From contig JAXLZK010000011.1 of assembly GCA_046350935.1 (NCBI GenBank), forward strand, positions 25,488 through 89,487: DNA of 64,000 bases, read 5' to 3'. This document shows positions 51,624-60,821 of the stretch, one piece after another. A program made the position numbers and the translations under genes. Every line of letters begins with the position of its first letter. The stretch's first letter is position 1. A model generated the notes under the pieces. It had not been told where the DNA came from and did no database searches. It saw only the letters and a list, made by a program, of their open reading frames with translations. The DNA is from Nitrobium sp046350935 (GTDB lineage: Bacteria > Nitrospirota > Thermodesulfovibrionia > Thermodesulfovibrionales > Dissulfurispiraceae).

Positions 51624-51638
51624 GAGGAGAGGTGAGCT

Positions 51639-53738
51639 ATGAGAATAAAAACACTTTTCTATAGTGCGATGGTGAGCCTTGCCCTGCTCTCTTCCGCCTT
51701 TGCGGCCGACACGGCGCTGGAGGGCTCCGTCAGTCTGACCGGCAAGCTCGTCAACGTCAGGGGCAGCGAAGCGAAGTTCGACGAATACCGGGACCTGACC
51801 GACGGCATTTACGGGGATGTCAGGCTGGGATATGAATCGGGCGCGTACTATACGCGGCTCAAGGCAGGGGATATCGGGTACGATACCCAGAACTACCAGC
51901 TCAACGGAGGGATCTGGGGTAAGTTCAAATACGACCTGTTCTATAATGAGATCCCCCACAATTTCACCTACGGAGCGAAGACATTCTATTCAGGGGCCGG
52001 CACCGACACCCTGACCGGTACGAAAAGCACCACGGTAAGCTCCTGGAATACCTTCGACTATTCAATCGAGAGGAAGAACTACGGAGGCGGCCTCAGCTTC
52101 GACCTGATGAAGCCTTTTTTCCTCGCTCTTTCCGTCACCAGGGAGGAGAGGAACGGCACTAAGGTGAACAGCGCCGCCACCGGCTCTCCCGGAGGAGGGT
52201 TCGTAGAACTCCCCGAACCGGTTGACTACACCACCAACACCTTCACCGTGGAGGGGGGGTATGCAAAAAAACCCTATTTTGCCTCTCTCAGCTATTCCTA
52301 CACCGATTTTGACAACAGCAACGAATTCCTGTATTTTGAGCATCCGAACTCCCTGGTGACCGACACCCTGACACTCCCTCCGGACAACCAGTACTACAAA
52401 GTCGCTTTCAAGGGCGCGGTGGACCTCCCGTGGAAGAGCAGGTTCAATGCCACTGTTTCCTCGGCACGGGCAAAAGCGGATGCAAACCTGCTGACCTCCT
52501 ATTTTTTCGAGGGCGCCTCGACGGCCACGAACCTGACGCTGAGCGATCAGACCTTCAACGGCGAGGTGAAAACGCAGAATTACGCGTTTGCCCTTACCAG
52601 TCAGCCCCTGCCGCTCCTGCACGTGAAGGTGTTCTACAAATACTATGAAAAGGAGAATGAGTCGGACCGGATCACCACAACCCAGGACGCGGAAACTTTT
52701 ACCAACAAGCTCTTCGACTACCATAAAAACAAGGCCGGGGTGGAGCTGGGGATCAAGCTGCCGGCGCACTTCTACCTTATTCCCGCCTATACGTACGTCA
52801 GGACCAACAGGGAGCGGGAGGACATTCCCGAGACGAGGGACAACATCTTCTCGGTGGACCTGAAATGGACCGGGCTTCCCTTCCTGACCGTGAAGGTCGG
52901 GTACGAGAGGCTCAACAGGGATGCTGACCACGGCATCCTCGCCCTAGTCGAAGGAGCGCAGAACGAAGCGGACAGCGTCGAGCAGTATGTGCGGAGGTAT
53001 GATGCCGCCCCGAAAGACCAGGACACCTACCGGGCATCGGTCGAGATCTATCCAACGGACAATTTCGGGGTTAGCCTGGGATACCGGCACAAGGAGGCCG
53101 ATTACAAGGACACCACCTTCGGCCTGCAGGATTACCGGAGCAACGAGTACCTCCTGGACGCCGACTATTCAATCGGGAGAATCGCGAAGCTGAATGGGTA
53201 CGTCGATTACGAAAGGATCACGTTCTATCAGTTCGAGCGGAGATACAACAACCTCGACAACGCCAGCCCCGGCGACCCCAACCCCGACGGGACGTCGAAC
53301 AGCAGCAATTACAACTGGGACGTTACCCAGCGGGAAAGGAGCTACAACTACGGTGCGGGCGCCGACCTGTACATGGTGCCGAAGAAGCTGACCCTGCGGT
53401 TCCAGTACGACTTTATCAGGTCCAACGGCAACGCCGATTTTACCTACTACACCGCTTCCGCCCTAACCGGCGGACGTACGAACGACAACATCGACAGCCC
53501 CAACTGGGACGATTATCGCAAGAAGGTCTTCATGGCGAAGGCCATGTACACTGCGACGCAGAACCTCTCCCTGACGGCGGGCTATGCGTACGAAATGTAC
53601 AAGTACAACGACATAGCGTACGACGGCTACCTGTATACCTTCGGCACGGGGAACAATACCAACTACCTGACCGGGGCGTACCAGGACCAGTCGTACACCG
53701 CGAACGTCTTCTTCGTGACTGCCGCGTACAAATTCTGA
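51639..53738 (+). CDS. MtrB/PioB-family decaheme-associated outer-membrane beta barrel
   Basis: This is the outer-membrane sheath protein of a porin-cytochrome conduit. A signal peptide (residues 1-21, ending SSAFA) precedes a 699-aa chain of alternating strands with many Tyr/Phe residues, ending in a terminal Phe (FFVTAAYKF). Segments such as YESGAYYTRLKAGDIGYDTQNYQL and VKVGYERLNRDADHG are typical of MtrB/PioB. It has no N-terminal CXXC as some Shewanella MtrB do. It is paired with the decaheme cytochrome and ends at a strong hairpin. No outer-surface MtrC-like cytochrome gene follows, so the pair resembles PioAB more than the full MtrCAB set. Confidence 0.9.
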   Translation: MRIKTLFYSAMVSLALLSSAFAADTALEGSVSLTGKLVNVRGSEAKFDEYRDLTDGIYGDVRLGYESGAYYTRLKAGDIGYDTQNYQLNGGIWGKFKYDLFYNEIPHNFTYGAKTFYSGAGTDTLTGTKSTTVSSWNTFDYSIERKNYGGGLSFDLMKPFFLALSVTREERNGTKVNSAATGSPGGGFVELPEPVDYTTNTFTVEGGYAKKPYFASLSYSYTDFDNSNEFLYFEHPNSLVTDTLTLPPDNQYYKVAFKGAVDLPWKSRFNATVSSARAKADANLLTSYFFEGASTATNLTLSDQTFNGEVKTQNYAFALTSQPLPLLHVKVFYKYYEKENESDRITTTQDAETFTNKLFDYHKNKAGVELGIKLPAHFYLIPAYTYVRTNREREDIPETRDNIFSVDLKWTGLPFLTVKVGYERLNRDADHGILALVEGAQNEADSVEQYVRRYDAAPKDQDTYRASVEIYPTDNFGVSLGYRHKEADYKDTTFGLQDYRSNEYLLDADYSIGRIAKLNGYVDYERITFYQFERRYNNLDNASPGDPNPDGTSNSSNYNWDVTQRERSYNYGAGADLYMVPKKLTLRFQYDFIRSNGNADFTYYTASALTGGRTNDNIDSPNWDDYRKKVFMAKAMYTATQNLSLTAGYAYEMYKYNDIAYDGYLYTFGTGNNTNYLTGAYQDQSYTANVFFVTAAYKF

Positions 53739-53770
53739 CAGCGTACGCCGGAGAGCCTTTCAGTACACAC

Positions 53771-53799
53771 AAAGGGGAGAGCGCGCTGCTCTCCCCTTT
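53771..53799. terminator. Hairpin ending the cytochrome-barrel operon
   Basis: Twelve-base arms AAAGGGGAGAGC/GCTCTCCCCTTT with a five-base loop. The A/T ends of the arms supply short U tails on both strands; the converging panD gene also ends here. Confidence 0.85.
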
Positions 53800-53833
53800 G
53801 TCGTATGGTGTGGACCCGTGCTGGGGGCGGTGG

Positions 53834-54187
53834 TCAGGGGGCGATTGGAGCGTTGCCGGCGCCGATCTTGATGATCTTCGGAGAAAAACCTTCGATTTCC
53901 CGTTCGGTCAGATAGCAGTACGAGAAGATGATGATCTTGTCCCCCACCATCCCCTTCCGTGCAGTGGGGCCGTTCAGGCAGAACTGACGGGAACCGCGGG
54001 GCCCCGGTATGACGTAGGTCTCGAAGCGCTCCCCGTTGTTCACGTTGCTGATCATCACCTGCTCGTAGGGAAGGATCCCCGCCATCTCCATGATCTCGCT
54101 ATCGACGGTGATGCTCCCCTCGTAGGCGAGGTTCGCCTCTGTCACGGTGGCCATGTGTATCTTTGACTGTAAAAAACATCTGAGCAT
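53834..54187 (-). CDS. panD: Aspartate 1-decarboxylase PanD
   Basis: PanD makes beta-alanine for pantothenate and coenzyme A. The zymogen cleaves itself at Gly24-Ser25 (YEGSITVD) to form a pyruvoyl group. The start MLRCFLQSKIHMATVTEANL, the GPRGSRQFCLNGPTARKG loop and the length of 117 aa are all as in the family. It follows gatC on the minus strand by 15 bases. No ribosome binding site is obvious. Confidence 0.95.
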   Translation of the reverse strand: MLRCFLQSKIHMATVTEANLAYEGSITVDSEIMEMAGILPYEQVMISNVNNGERFETYVIPGPRGSRQFCLNGPTARKGMVGDKIIIFSYCYLTEREIEGFSPKIIKIGAGNAPIAP

Positions 54188-54202
54188 GATCGTGTCTCTG
54201 TT

Positions 54203-54490
54203 CTATTCTATTATTTTAGGGACCCTGTAGAATTTCCCGGTGGAATCAGGGGTGTTCCCGAGTACTTCCTCCCGGGGAAGGGAGGGGAGCGGCAGGTCGC
54301 CCCTCATGACGTTCTGCAAAGGGAGCACGTGGGAAGTGGGTTCGACGCCTTCAGTGTCGAGCCCGTTCAACTGTTCGATATACTCGAGGATGGTGCTTAG
54401 CTGGCTGCTGAACGTATCCAGATCCTCTTCGGACAGATGGAGCCGCGAGAGCGTGGCGATATGGCGTACGTCCTCTCTGTTTATTTTCAT
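54203..54490 (-). CDS. gatC: Aspartyl/glutamyl-tRNA amidotransferase subunit C (GatC)
   Basis: GatC is the small stabilising subunit of the GatCAB complex, which corrects misacylated Glu-tRNA(Gln) and/or Asp-tRNA(Asn). MKINREDVRHIATLSRLHLSEEDLDTF and LDTEGVEPTSHV are typical. From the ATG at 54490 it has 95 aa. gatA and gatB are not adjacent, so they must lie elsewhere. Upstream on the same strand is the helicase gene, and downstream is panD. Confidence 0.93.
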   Translation of the reverse strand: MKINREDVRHIATLSRLHLSEEDLDTFSSQLSTILEYIEQLNGLDTEGVEPTSHVLPLQNVMRGDLPLPSLPREEVLGNTPDSTGKFYRVPKIIE

Positions 54491-54558
54491 TTTCCGGTCA
54501 CTCCGCACCCAGACTGAAAGTATAAAGGGTAGCGGGGAAAACTTTCAAGCCGGGCGCC

Positions 54559-56667
54559 CTATATCCTTTCGAGATTTGCGTACCTGACGGAAAGGCGCTT
54601 CAGGCCGACGCTCGGAAAATTCACCGTCACCTTCGTGTTGTCCCCGTCTCCGCAGCAGTCGCGTATCACCCCGACGCCCCAGGAGGGATGCTTGACCTTG
54701 CTCCCCACGACGTACTGGGGCAGGGAGGCATGTGGGGGCGCCACGGCGACAGGGCGCGCAGGGGCCCTCTGGGACATCGCCTTCTCCATGCACTGGCAGC
54801 ACTCCTTCGGGATGTCGACGAGGAAGCGGGAGGGCTCCTGCTCCTGGAAACGGGAGTAGAGCTTTCTCCTCCTCGATCCGGTCAGGCAGAGGACCTCCTT
54901 TGCCCTCGTCATGCCCACATAGAAGAGCCTCCGTTCCTCCTGCATCTCGGTCGGATCGTCAATAGCCTTGAAGTAGGGAAGGACGCCCTCTTCGAGCCCG
55001 ATGATGAAGATCACCGGAAACTCGAGGCCCTTTGCGCTGTGCAGGGTCATGAGGGACACGGCCGATTTCTTTGCGGTGTTGTTGGCGGAGGCGGAGGCAA
55101 GGGCCACCCTCTCGGAGAAGTCTTTGACGGAAAGGCCTTCCGTGGAGGATATCAGCTCCATGATGTTCTGCAGCCTTTCCTCCTCGATGTCTTCGATATA
55201 TCCGGTCCTCTCCACAATGTCCTTCAGCATCTCCGCGGCGTTTTTGTACGGCGCTGAGGAGAGGGCGTTCATGGTTTTTGCAAAGTCCTGCAGCTTTTCC
55301 TTGAGGGTCGCCGCCACATTGTTCGCCTTGAGCAGGGAGTTGATGGCGGCAAAGAGGCTCAGGGAGTGTTTTTTTGCCTCCTGCTCAATCTTCGTCAGTG
55401 TGGAGGCCCCGATCCCGCGGGGGGGACTGTTGATGATCCTGCGCAGGCTGACGTTGTCGTTATGGTTCAGGGCGAGCCTCATATAGGAGAGGATGTCCTT
55501 TATCTCCCTGCGGTGATAGAAGCTTATCCCGCTTATCACATTGTAGGGAATGCCCTCTTCCCGGAGCGCGTCCTCGATGGCCCTGGCCTGGAGGTTGACC
55601 CGGTAAAGAATGGCAAAGCTGCTGTATTCGTAATTATTTTTCAGGTAGAGGTCCTTGATGCCGCGTGCGACGTACTTTGCCTCCTCGTCCTCGGAATTGA
55701 GCCTGCAATAATAGACCTTCTCTCCGCAGCCCCTGTCGGTCCAGAGCTCTTTCGGCTTCCGGTAGGGGTTCCGTGCGATAACGGCGCCGGATACGTTCAG
55801 GATATTCTGCGTGGAGCGGTAGTTCTGCTCAAGTTTGATGACCTTCGCCTCGGGGAAGTCATTTTCGAAATTCAGGATATTGCTGACGTCCGCCCCTCTG
55901 AACTTATAGATGCTCTGGTCGTCGTCTCCCACCGCACAGAGGTTCCGGTGCGAGGAGGAGAGGAGCTGGAGCAGCCGGTATTGGGCAGGGTTCGTATCCT
56001 GGAACTCGTCCACGAGGAGATAGGGGAACATCCCCGTATATTTCTCGAGTATTTTCGGGTGCTCCCTGAAGAGCCTGACGGTGAGCATGATGAGGTCGTC
56101 GAAGTCGAGGGCGTTGCACCGTTTCAATTCGTCCTGGTATTTGAGATACACCCTTCCCAGCTTCTCGTCGAAGCTGAATCCGTCTCCCTGTGAGAGGAAT
56201 TCCTCAGGGGAGATCAGGGACGCCTTCAGGATGCTGATCCGGGAGGCGACGCCTTTGTAGAGCGCCTCGTACATATTGAATTCCTTGAGGATGTGGCGCA
56301 CGAGGTTGCATTGGTCATCCTCGTCGTAGATGGAAAAATCCGTTTTGAATCCGAGGGCCTTTATTTCCCTGCGCAGGATCTTGTTGCATTGGGAATGGAA
56401 GGTGCCGATCCATGCGTTTCTGATCTCTCCCTCGATGAACCGGGCGATGCGTTCTCTCATCTCGTCTGCGGCTTTGTTGGTGAAGGTGACGGTAAAAATG
56501 GAGTGCGGGGCCAAGCTTTTCTTTTTGATGAGATAGGCAAACTTCTGGGTGATCACCCGCGTCTTGCCGCTCCCTGCGCCCGCCAGGACTAGCAGGGGAC
56601 CCTTCGTATGAAGAATTGCCTCCCGCTGCTGGGGATTGAGATCCTCTAATAAGACTTCCTTTGCCAT
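54559..56667 (-). CDS. UvrD/PcrA-family ATP-dependent DNA helicase
   Basis: This superfamily 1A helicase functions in repair and replication restart. The Q-motif is NPQQREAIL, Walker A is AGAGSGKT (residues 29-36), and motif II is VDEFQDTN. YRSTQNILN, TLHSAKGLEFP and YVGMTRAKE mark the later motifs. The C-terminal tail (PQYVVGSKVKHPSWGVGVIRDC) is the Tudor-like end of PcrA that contacts RNA polymerase. 702 aa is full length. ATG at 56667 has GGAGAC upstream, with TATAAT on the minus strand 13 bases before it. Confidence 0.95.
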   Translation of the reverse strand: MAKEVLLEDLNPQQREAILHTKGPLLVLAGAGSGKTRVITQKFAYLIKKKSLAPHSIFTVTFTNKAADEMRERIARFIEGEIRNAWIGTFHSQCNKILRREIKALGFKTDFSIYDEDDQCNLVRHILKEFNMYEALYKGVASRISILKASLISPEEFLSQGDGFSFDEKLGRVYLKYQDELKRCNALDFDDLIMLTVRLFREHPKILEKYTGMFPYLLVDEFQDTNPAQYRLLQLLSSSHRNLCAVGDDDQSIYKFRGADVSNILNFENDFPEAKVIKLEQNYRSTQNILNVSGAVIARNPYRKPKELWTDRGCGEKVYYCRLNSEDEEAKYVARGIKDLYLKNNYEYSSFAILYRVNLQARAIEDALREEGIPYNVISGISFYHRREIKDILSYMRLALNHNDNVSLRRIINSPPRGIGASTLTKIEQEAKKHSLSLFAAINSLLKANNVAATLKEKLQDFAKTMNALSSAPYKNAAEMLKDIVERTGYIEDIEEERLQNIMELISSTEGLSVKDFSERVALASASANNTAKKSAVSLMTLHSAKGLEFPVIFIIGLEEGVLPYFKAIDDPTEMQEERRLFYVGMTRAKEVLCLTGSRRRKLYSRFQEQEPSRFLVDIPKECCQCMEKAMSQRAPARPVAVAPPHASLPQYVVGSKVKHPSWGVGVIRDCCGDGDNTKVTVNFPSVGLKRLSVRYANLERI

Positions 56668-56802
56668 TTTGTCTCCTTCGATTATAACATATTACGACTG
56701 ATTCGACTGCTCAGAGGCCAAGAAAAACAAAATAATGCAGATGCGCAGACGCGAAACCCTCCCCCCGCCGCCCTTGCCGCTCCGGCATGCATGCCGCCGC
56801 TG

Positions 56803-58632
56803 CTATTCAACCGTAACGCTCTTCGCAAGGTTTCGCGGTTGGTCCACATCGCACCCCCTCAGGACGGCGATATGGTACGCTAGGAGCTGCAGCGGAATCG
56901 TCAGGAAGATGGTGTTCAGGTAGCTGTTGCTCTCCCTGACGAGGAGTGAGTAGCGCGCAAGGCGCCGCACCTCCTCGCTCTCGCGCGTCGAGAGCGCGAT
57001 GAGGGTGCCTCCCCGGCTCCGCACCTCCTCCATATTGGAGACTACCTTTTCAAAGAGCTTCCCCGAAGGGGCGAGGACCACGACGGGGAGGTCCTCGTCG
57101 ATGAGGGCGATGGGGCCGTGCTTCATCTCACCCGCGGCGTACCCCTCGGCATGGATATAGGAAATCTCCTTCAGCTTCAGGGCGCCTTCGAGGGCGATGG
57201 GGTAGCAGACGCCCCTCCCGAGATAGAGGAAGTCCTTTGTCTTGCAGAGGTCTCGCGCGATCGCGCCGATCTCGCCGTCCAGGCCCAGGACCTCCTCCAC
57301 TTTTGCGGGCAGGTAGAGCAGGTCTTCGATAAGCCGCGCCGCGTCCTCCCCGGAAAGGGAGCCCCGTGTTTTCCCCAGGGCTATTGCGAGGAGATAGAGG
57401 GCGACGATCTGGGTGGTGAAGGCCTTTGTCGAGGCGACGCCGATTTCGGGGCCCGAATGGGTATGGAAGACGAAGTCCGATTCACGGGACGCGGTGCTGC
57501 CGATCACATTGCAGATGCTCAGGACCTTTGCGCCGAGCCGCTTCACCTCACGGGAGGCGGCGAGGGTGTCCGCCGTCTCCCCCGACTGGGTAATGGCGAC
57601 GAAGAGGGTGGAGGGCGTGATGATCGGGTTCCGGTAGCGGAATTCGGAGGCGATGTCCACCTCAACGGGGATCCGCGCCATCTCCTCGATCATGTATTTC
57701 CCCACCAGTCCTGCATGGTAGGAGGTCCCGCAGGCGACGATAAAGACCCTGTCGATGTTCCTGATCGCCTTGGGGGTAAGGCCGAACTCCTCGAGGGCCA
57801 CCTCTCCCTTTTCGGGAAAGACCCGCCCCCGGATGGTGTCCGCGATGGCCCGCGGCTGTTCGTAGATCTCCTTCAGCATGAAATGGCGGTAGCCGCCCTT
57901 TTCCGCCATGGAGGGGCTCCAGGAAATGGTGGAAACGGTCTTGCTCAGGGGCCGCCCCTCCAGGTCGGTGATGATGACCCCGTCCCGGTGCAGGACGGCC
58001 ATTTCGTTATTATCGAGGAAGATGACCTCTTTCGACCGGCTGAGGAAGGCGGGGATATCGGACGCCAGGAAGTATTCCCCCTCGCCCAGCCCGATGACGA
58101 GGGGGCTTTCCTTTCTCACCGCGACGATCTTGTCCGGCTCCTGCTCGTTGATGACGGCGAAGGCATAGGCGCCGTTCACTTCCCCCATCGCGGCCCTGAC
58201 CGCGTCTTCCAACGGCCGTCCGGACGCATAGCGGCGTATCAGGTGGCAGAGTACTTCGGTGTCGGTATCCGAGGCGAAAACGAACCCCTCCTCCTGGAGG
58301 CGGTGCTTGAGCTCCACGTAGTTTTCGATGATCCCGTTATGGACCACCACGATCCCGCCGGAGCGGTGGGGATGTGCGTTCCTGTCGGAGGGCTTGCCGT
58401 GGGTCGCCCAGCGCGTGTGGCCGATGGCGAGGGTGCTGGTAACCTCCAGACCGTTGACGATGTCCTCCAGGGAGCTTATCTTGCCTTTGCACCGCTGGAC
58501 CTCGATGGCGGCGTCACTGTTGAAAAAGGCGATGCCGGCGGAATCGTATCCCCTGTATTCGAGGCGCTTCAACCCGTCCATTACGATAGGAATCGCGTTA
58601 TGACAGCCTATGTAGCCGATTATTCCGCACAT
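56803..58632 (-). CDS. glmS: Glutamine-fructose-6-phosphate aminotransferase GlmS
   Basis: GlmS makes glucosamine-6-phosphate, the entry to UDP-GlcNAc. The nucleophile Cys2 follows the initiator Met (MCGIIGYIG), HTRWATHG and the tandem sugar isomerase domains are intact (CGTSYHAG, ITQSGETADT), and the C-terminus LAKSVTVE is the family signature. 609 aa. The start lies three bases after glmU, making a glmU-glmS unit on the minus strand. No glmS ribozyme can act here since no separate leader exists. Confidence 0.97.
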   Translation of the reverse strand: MCGIIGYIGCHNAIPIVMDGLKRLEYRGYDSAGIAFFNSDAAIEVQRCKGKISSLEDIVNGLEVTSTLAIGHTRWATHGKPSDRNAHPHRSGGIVVVHNGIIENYVELKHRLQEEGFVFASDTDTEVLCHLIRRYASGRPLEDAVRAAMGEVNGAYAFAVINEQEPDKIVAVRKESPLVIGLGEGEYFLASDIPAFLSRSKEVIFLDNNEMAVLHRDGVIITDLEGRPLSKTVSTISWSPSMAEKGGYRHFMLKEIYEQPRAIADTIRGRVFPEKGEVALEEFGLTPKAIRNIDRVFIVACGTSYHAGLVGKYMIEEMARIPVEVDIASEFRYRNPIITPSTLFVAITQSGETADTLAASREVKRLGAKVLSICNVIGSTASRESDFVFHTHSGPEIGVASTKAFTTQIVALYLLAIALGKTRGSLSGEDAARLIEDLLYLPAKVEEVLGLDGEIGAIARDLCKTKDFLYLGRGVCYPIALEGALKLKEISYIHAEGYAAGEMKHGPIALIDEDLPVVVLAPSGKLFEKVVSNMEEVRSRGGTLIALSTRESEEVRRLARYSLLVRESNSYLNTIFLTIPLQLLAYHIAVLRGCDVDQPRNLAKSVTVE

Positions 58633-58635
58633 CTC

Positions 58636-60084
58636 TTATTCCTCCTTCGCATGTCCGCGGGCCGCCGTCCTGCGGGCGCCCTTCCGGTTCCCGTTCCGTG
58701 AGGTTTTCCGCGCAGAGGCGCCGTGCTGTTTCCGCAGCGCCCAGTTCTCGATGTGCTTCTGCGCCGTCCTGCTGAGGGCGAGGGAGAGGGACGGCACCTC
58801 CTTCGTGATGGTGGACCCCGCTCCCACGTAGGCTCCCCTTCCCACCCTGACCGGCGCCACCAGCTGCGTATCGCTGCCGATGAACACTCCGTCCTCAATG
58901 ATGGTTTTGTGCTTCTTCTGTCCGTCGTAGTTGCAGGTGATGGTCCCCGCCCCGATGTTCACCCCGCTCCCGATTTCCGCATCGCCGAGATAGCTGAGGT
59001 GGGACGCCTTGGTGCCTTCCCCGATGACGGACTGCTTGACCTCCACGAAGTTCCCGATCTTCGCCGAGGGGCCGATGACGGAGCCCGGCCTCAGGTGGGC
59101 GAAGGGGCCCACCCCTGCTCCGTCCTTGACGGCCGACGATTCGATGAGGGTGGAATCCTTGACCACCACCCCGTTCCCGAGGACGCTGTCGGTGATCCGG
59201 CAGTTGGGGTAGAGCACGCACCCGCTGCCGATGATCGTTTTCCCCTCGATATGGACGTTGGGATAGATGACCGTGTCCTCCCCGATCACGACGTCGGGAT
59301 GGATGAAGACGGAGCTCTTGTCCATGAAGGTGACTCCCCTGTCGGACAGGCGGGCAAGGACCCTGTCCCTGAGATAGATTCCCGCCCGGCAGAGGTCGTC
59401 CCGCGTGTTGATCCCGGTAAGCTCTGTTTCGTTCCCCAGGGGATGGGCGCCTGCGCGGAACCCCTTTCCGACCGCGATATGGACCAGATCGGTCAGATAA
59501 TATTCGCCTTTGCGGTCGTTGAGCCGTATCTCCCCCAGGAGCCTCACCAGGGGCGCTTCGAGGGCGTAGACCCCGCTGTTCACTTCCCTTATTTCTTTCT
59601 GTTCAGCGTCCGCGTCCCTGTCCTCGACAATGGCCGCAAACGAGGAGCCGTTCCTGACGATCCGGCCGTAGGCATGGGGGCCTCCCGCGATGAAGGAGAG
59701 GACCGAGATGTCCTCCTTCCTGCGCCGGTGGAGGCGGAGGAACTCATGGAGCGTCTCCGCGGTGACGAGGGGCGTGTCTCCGCTCACCACCAGGAGGGTG
59801 CCCTCGAACTTCTTCAGCACCCGCGCCGCCGCCTTGAGGGCGTCTCCGGTGCCCCTCGGCTCTTTTTGTACGGCGAAGCGCACCGGAAAGCCCGAGAGGG
59901 CGTGCCGTATCCCTTCGCTTCCGGGTCCCACGACGACGACTGAAGAGGCGGGTTTCAGGGTCTGGACCGTCTCGAGCACCTGCTGCACCATGGGCTTCCC
60001 TCCCACAGGGTGGAGCACCTTGGGAAGCTTCGACTTCATCCGGGTGCCCAGACCCGCTGCAAGGACTACCGCTGCCAGTTTCAT
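58636..60084 (-). CDS. glmU: Bifunctional UDP-N-acetylglucosamine pyrophosphorylase/acetyltransferase GlmU
   Basis: The N-terminal uridylyltransferase domain starts LAAVVLAAGLGTRMKSKLPKVLHPVGGKPM. The C-terminal left-handed beta-helix (about 250-450) has the hexapeptide pattern and the acetyl-CoA site region (HLSYLGDAEIGSGVNIGAGT, CNYDGQKKHKT). 482 aa is slightly long because of a basic, Ala/Arg-rich tail of about 35 residues (GASARKTSRNGNRKGARRTA). Together with GlmS and GlmM it completes UDP-GlcNAc synthesis in this window. The DUF502 gene ends one base upstream. Confidence 0.96.
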   Translation of the reverse strand: MKLAAVVLAAGLGTRMKSKLPKVLHPVGGKPMVQQVLETVQTLKPASSVVVVGPGSEGIRHALSGFPVRFAVQKEPRGTGDALKAAARVLKKFEGTLLVVSGDTPLVTAETLHEFLRLHRRRKEDISVLSFIAGGPHAYGRIVRNGSSFAAIVEDRDADAEQKEIREVNSGVYALEAPLVRLLGEIRLNDRKGEYYLTDLVHIAVGKGFRAGAHPLGNETELTGINTRDDLCRAGIYLRDRVLARLSDRGVTFMDKSSVFIHPDVVIGEDTVIYPNVHIEGKTIIGSGCVLYPNCRITDSVLGNGVVVKDSTLIESSAVKDGAGVGPFAHLRPGSVIGPSAKIGNFVEVKQSVIGEGTKASHLSYLGDAEIGSGVNIGAGTITCNYDGQKKHKTIIEDGVFIGSDTQLVAPVRVGRGAYVGAGSTITKEVPSLSLALSRTAQKHIENWALRKQHGASARKTSRNGNRKGARRTAARGHAKEE

Positions 60085-60085
60085 G

Positions 60086-60745
60086 CTATGCGCTCCTTTT
60101 TGCCGCGGGCCCGCTTCCGGGGATCTGCAGGAGCGGGTCCCCCGATTCCGTTATTTTCGAAGGCGCAGCAATGCCTCCCGACAGAATGATCCTGATGCCC
60201 TCTTCGATGGGAATGTCGGTATAGATGATGCTGGCATCGTCGAGGAGGACCACCTCGCCGAGATAGAGGTTGTTGGTGGGGATATAGATGGCCCGCAGAC
60301 AGGACTCGTCGCTCCGGCAGCGTATCACGCACTCCTTGGTCAGAAAGCCGAAAGCGTACGCCCCGCACCGCGGGTATTCCACAATGACGAATTTCTTGAA
60401 GGAGCTGTTGTTCTCGGGGGAGAAGGCGTCCACCAGTTGTTTGATGGCTGTATAGATGCTCTTGAAAACCGGGATATGCAGAAAAATCCTTTCCACATAG
60501 CCCAGCATCCTTTTCCCGAACACGTTCGTCGAGATGATGCCGATGAGAAAGACGCTGATGATCGCGGCGATGAACCCCAGCCCCGCGATGTGGTGGTCGA
60601 GAAGGGCGTCGAAGAAAGGGCTCAGGATGCCGTCGACGAATTTGAAAAGGCTCACGAGCACGAGAACGGTGAAAACAACGGGAATGGTGATGATCAGTCC
60701 TGCCAGGAATTTTCTCTTGAAGGTGATGCGAATGGATTCGCCCAT
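60086..60745 (-). CDS. DUF502 family membrane protein
   Basis: Two N-terminal membrane helices (GLIITIPVVFTVLVLVSLFKFV and GFIAAIISVFLIGIISTNVFG) are followed by VERIFLHIPVFKSIYTAIKQLVDAF and a soluble beta-rich region, the standard DUF502 pattern. The ATG at 60745 follows AAGGAG by five bases; the open frame upstream (to 60790) adds poorly matching residues. The family's function is not established. It is tightly packed against glmU, so it may have an envelope-related role, inferred from operon only. Confidence 0.92.
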   Translation of the reverse strand: MGESIRITFKRKFLAGLIITIPVVFTVLVLVSLFKFVDGILSPFFDALLDHHIAGLGFIAAIISVFLIGIISTNVFGKRMLGYVERIFLHIPVFKSIYTAIKQLVDAFSPENNSSFKKFVIVEYPRCGAYAFGFLTKECVIRCRSDESCLRAIYIPTNNLYLGEVVLLDDASIIYTDIPIEEGIRIILSGGIAAPSKITESGDPLLQIPGSGPAAKRSA

Positions 60746-60821
60746 ATAGCTCCTTAGGAAGTGGGGGGCACGACGCCGTTCCTTCTCCAAAGCCCGCTAC
60801 GCATGCTGCGTCGTGTGTCCC

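Noticed and set aside
57118..58701. Plus-strand frame opposite glmS
   Set aside because: It is antisense to an unmistakable GlmS with Cys2 and isomerase motifs.
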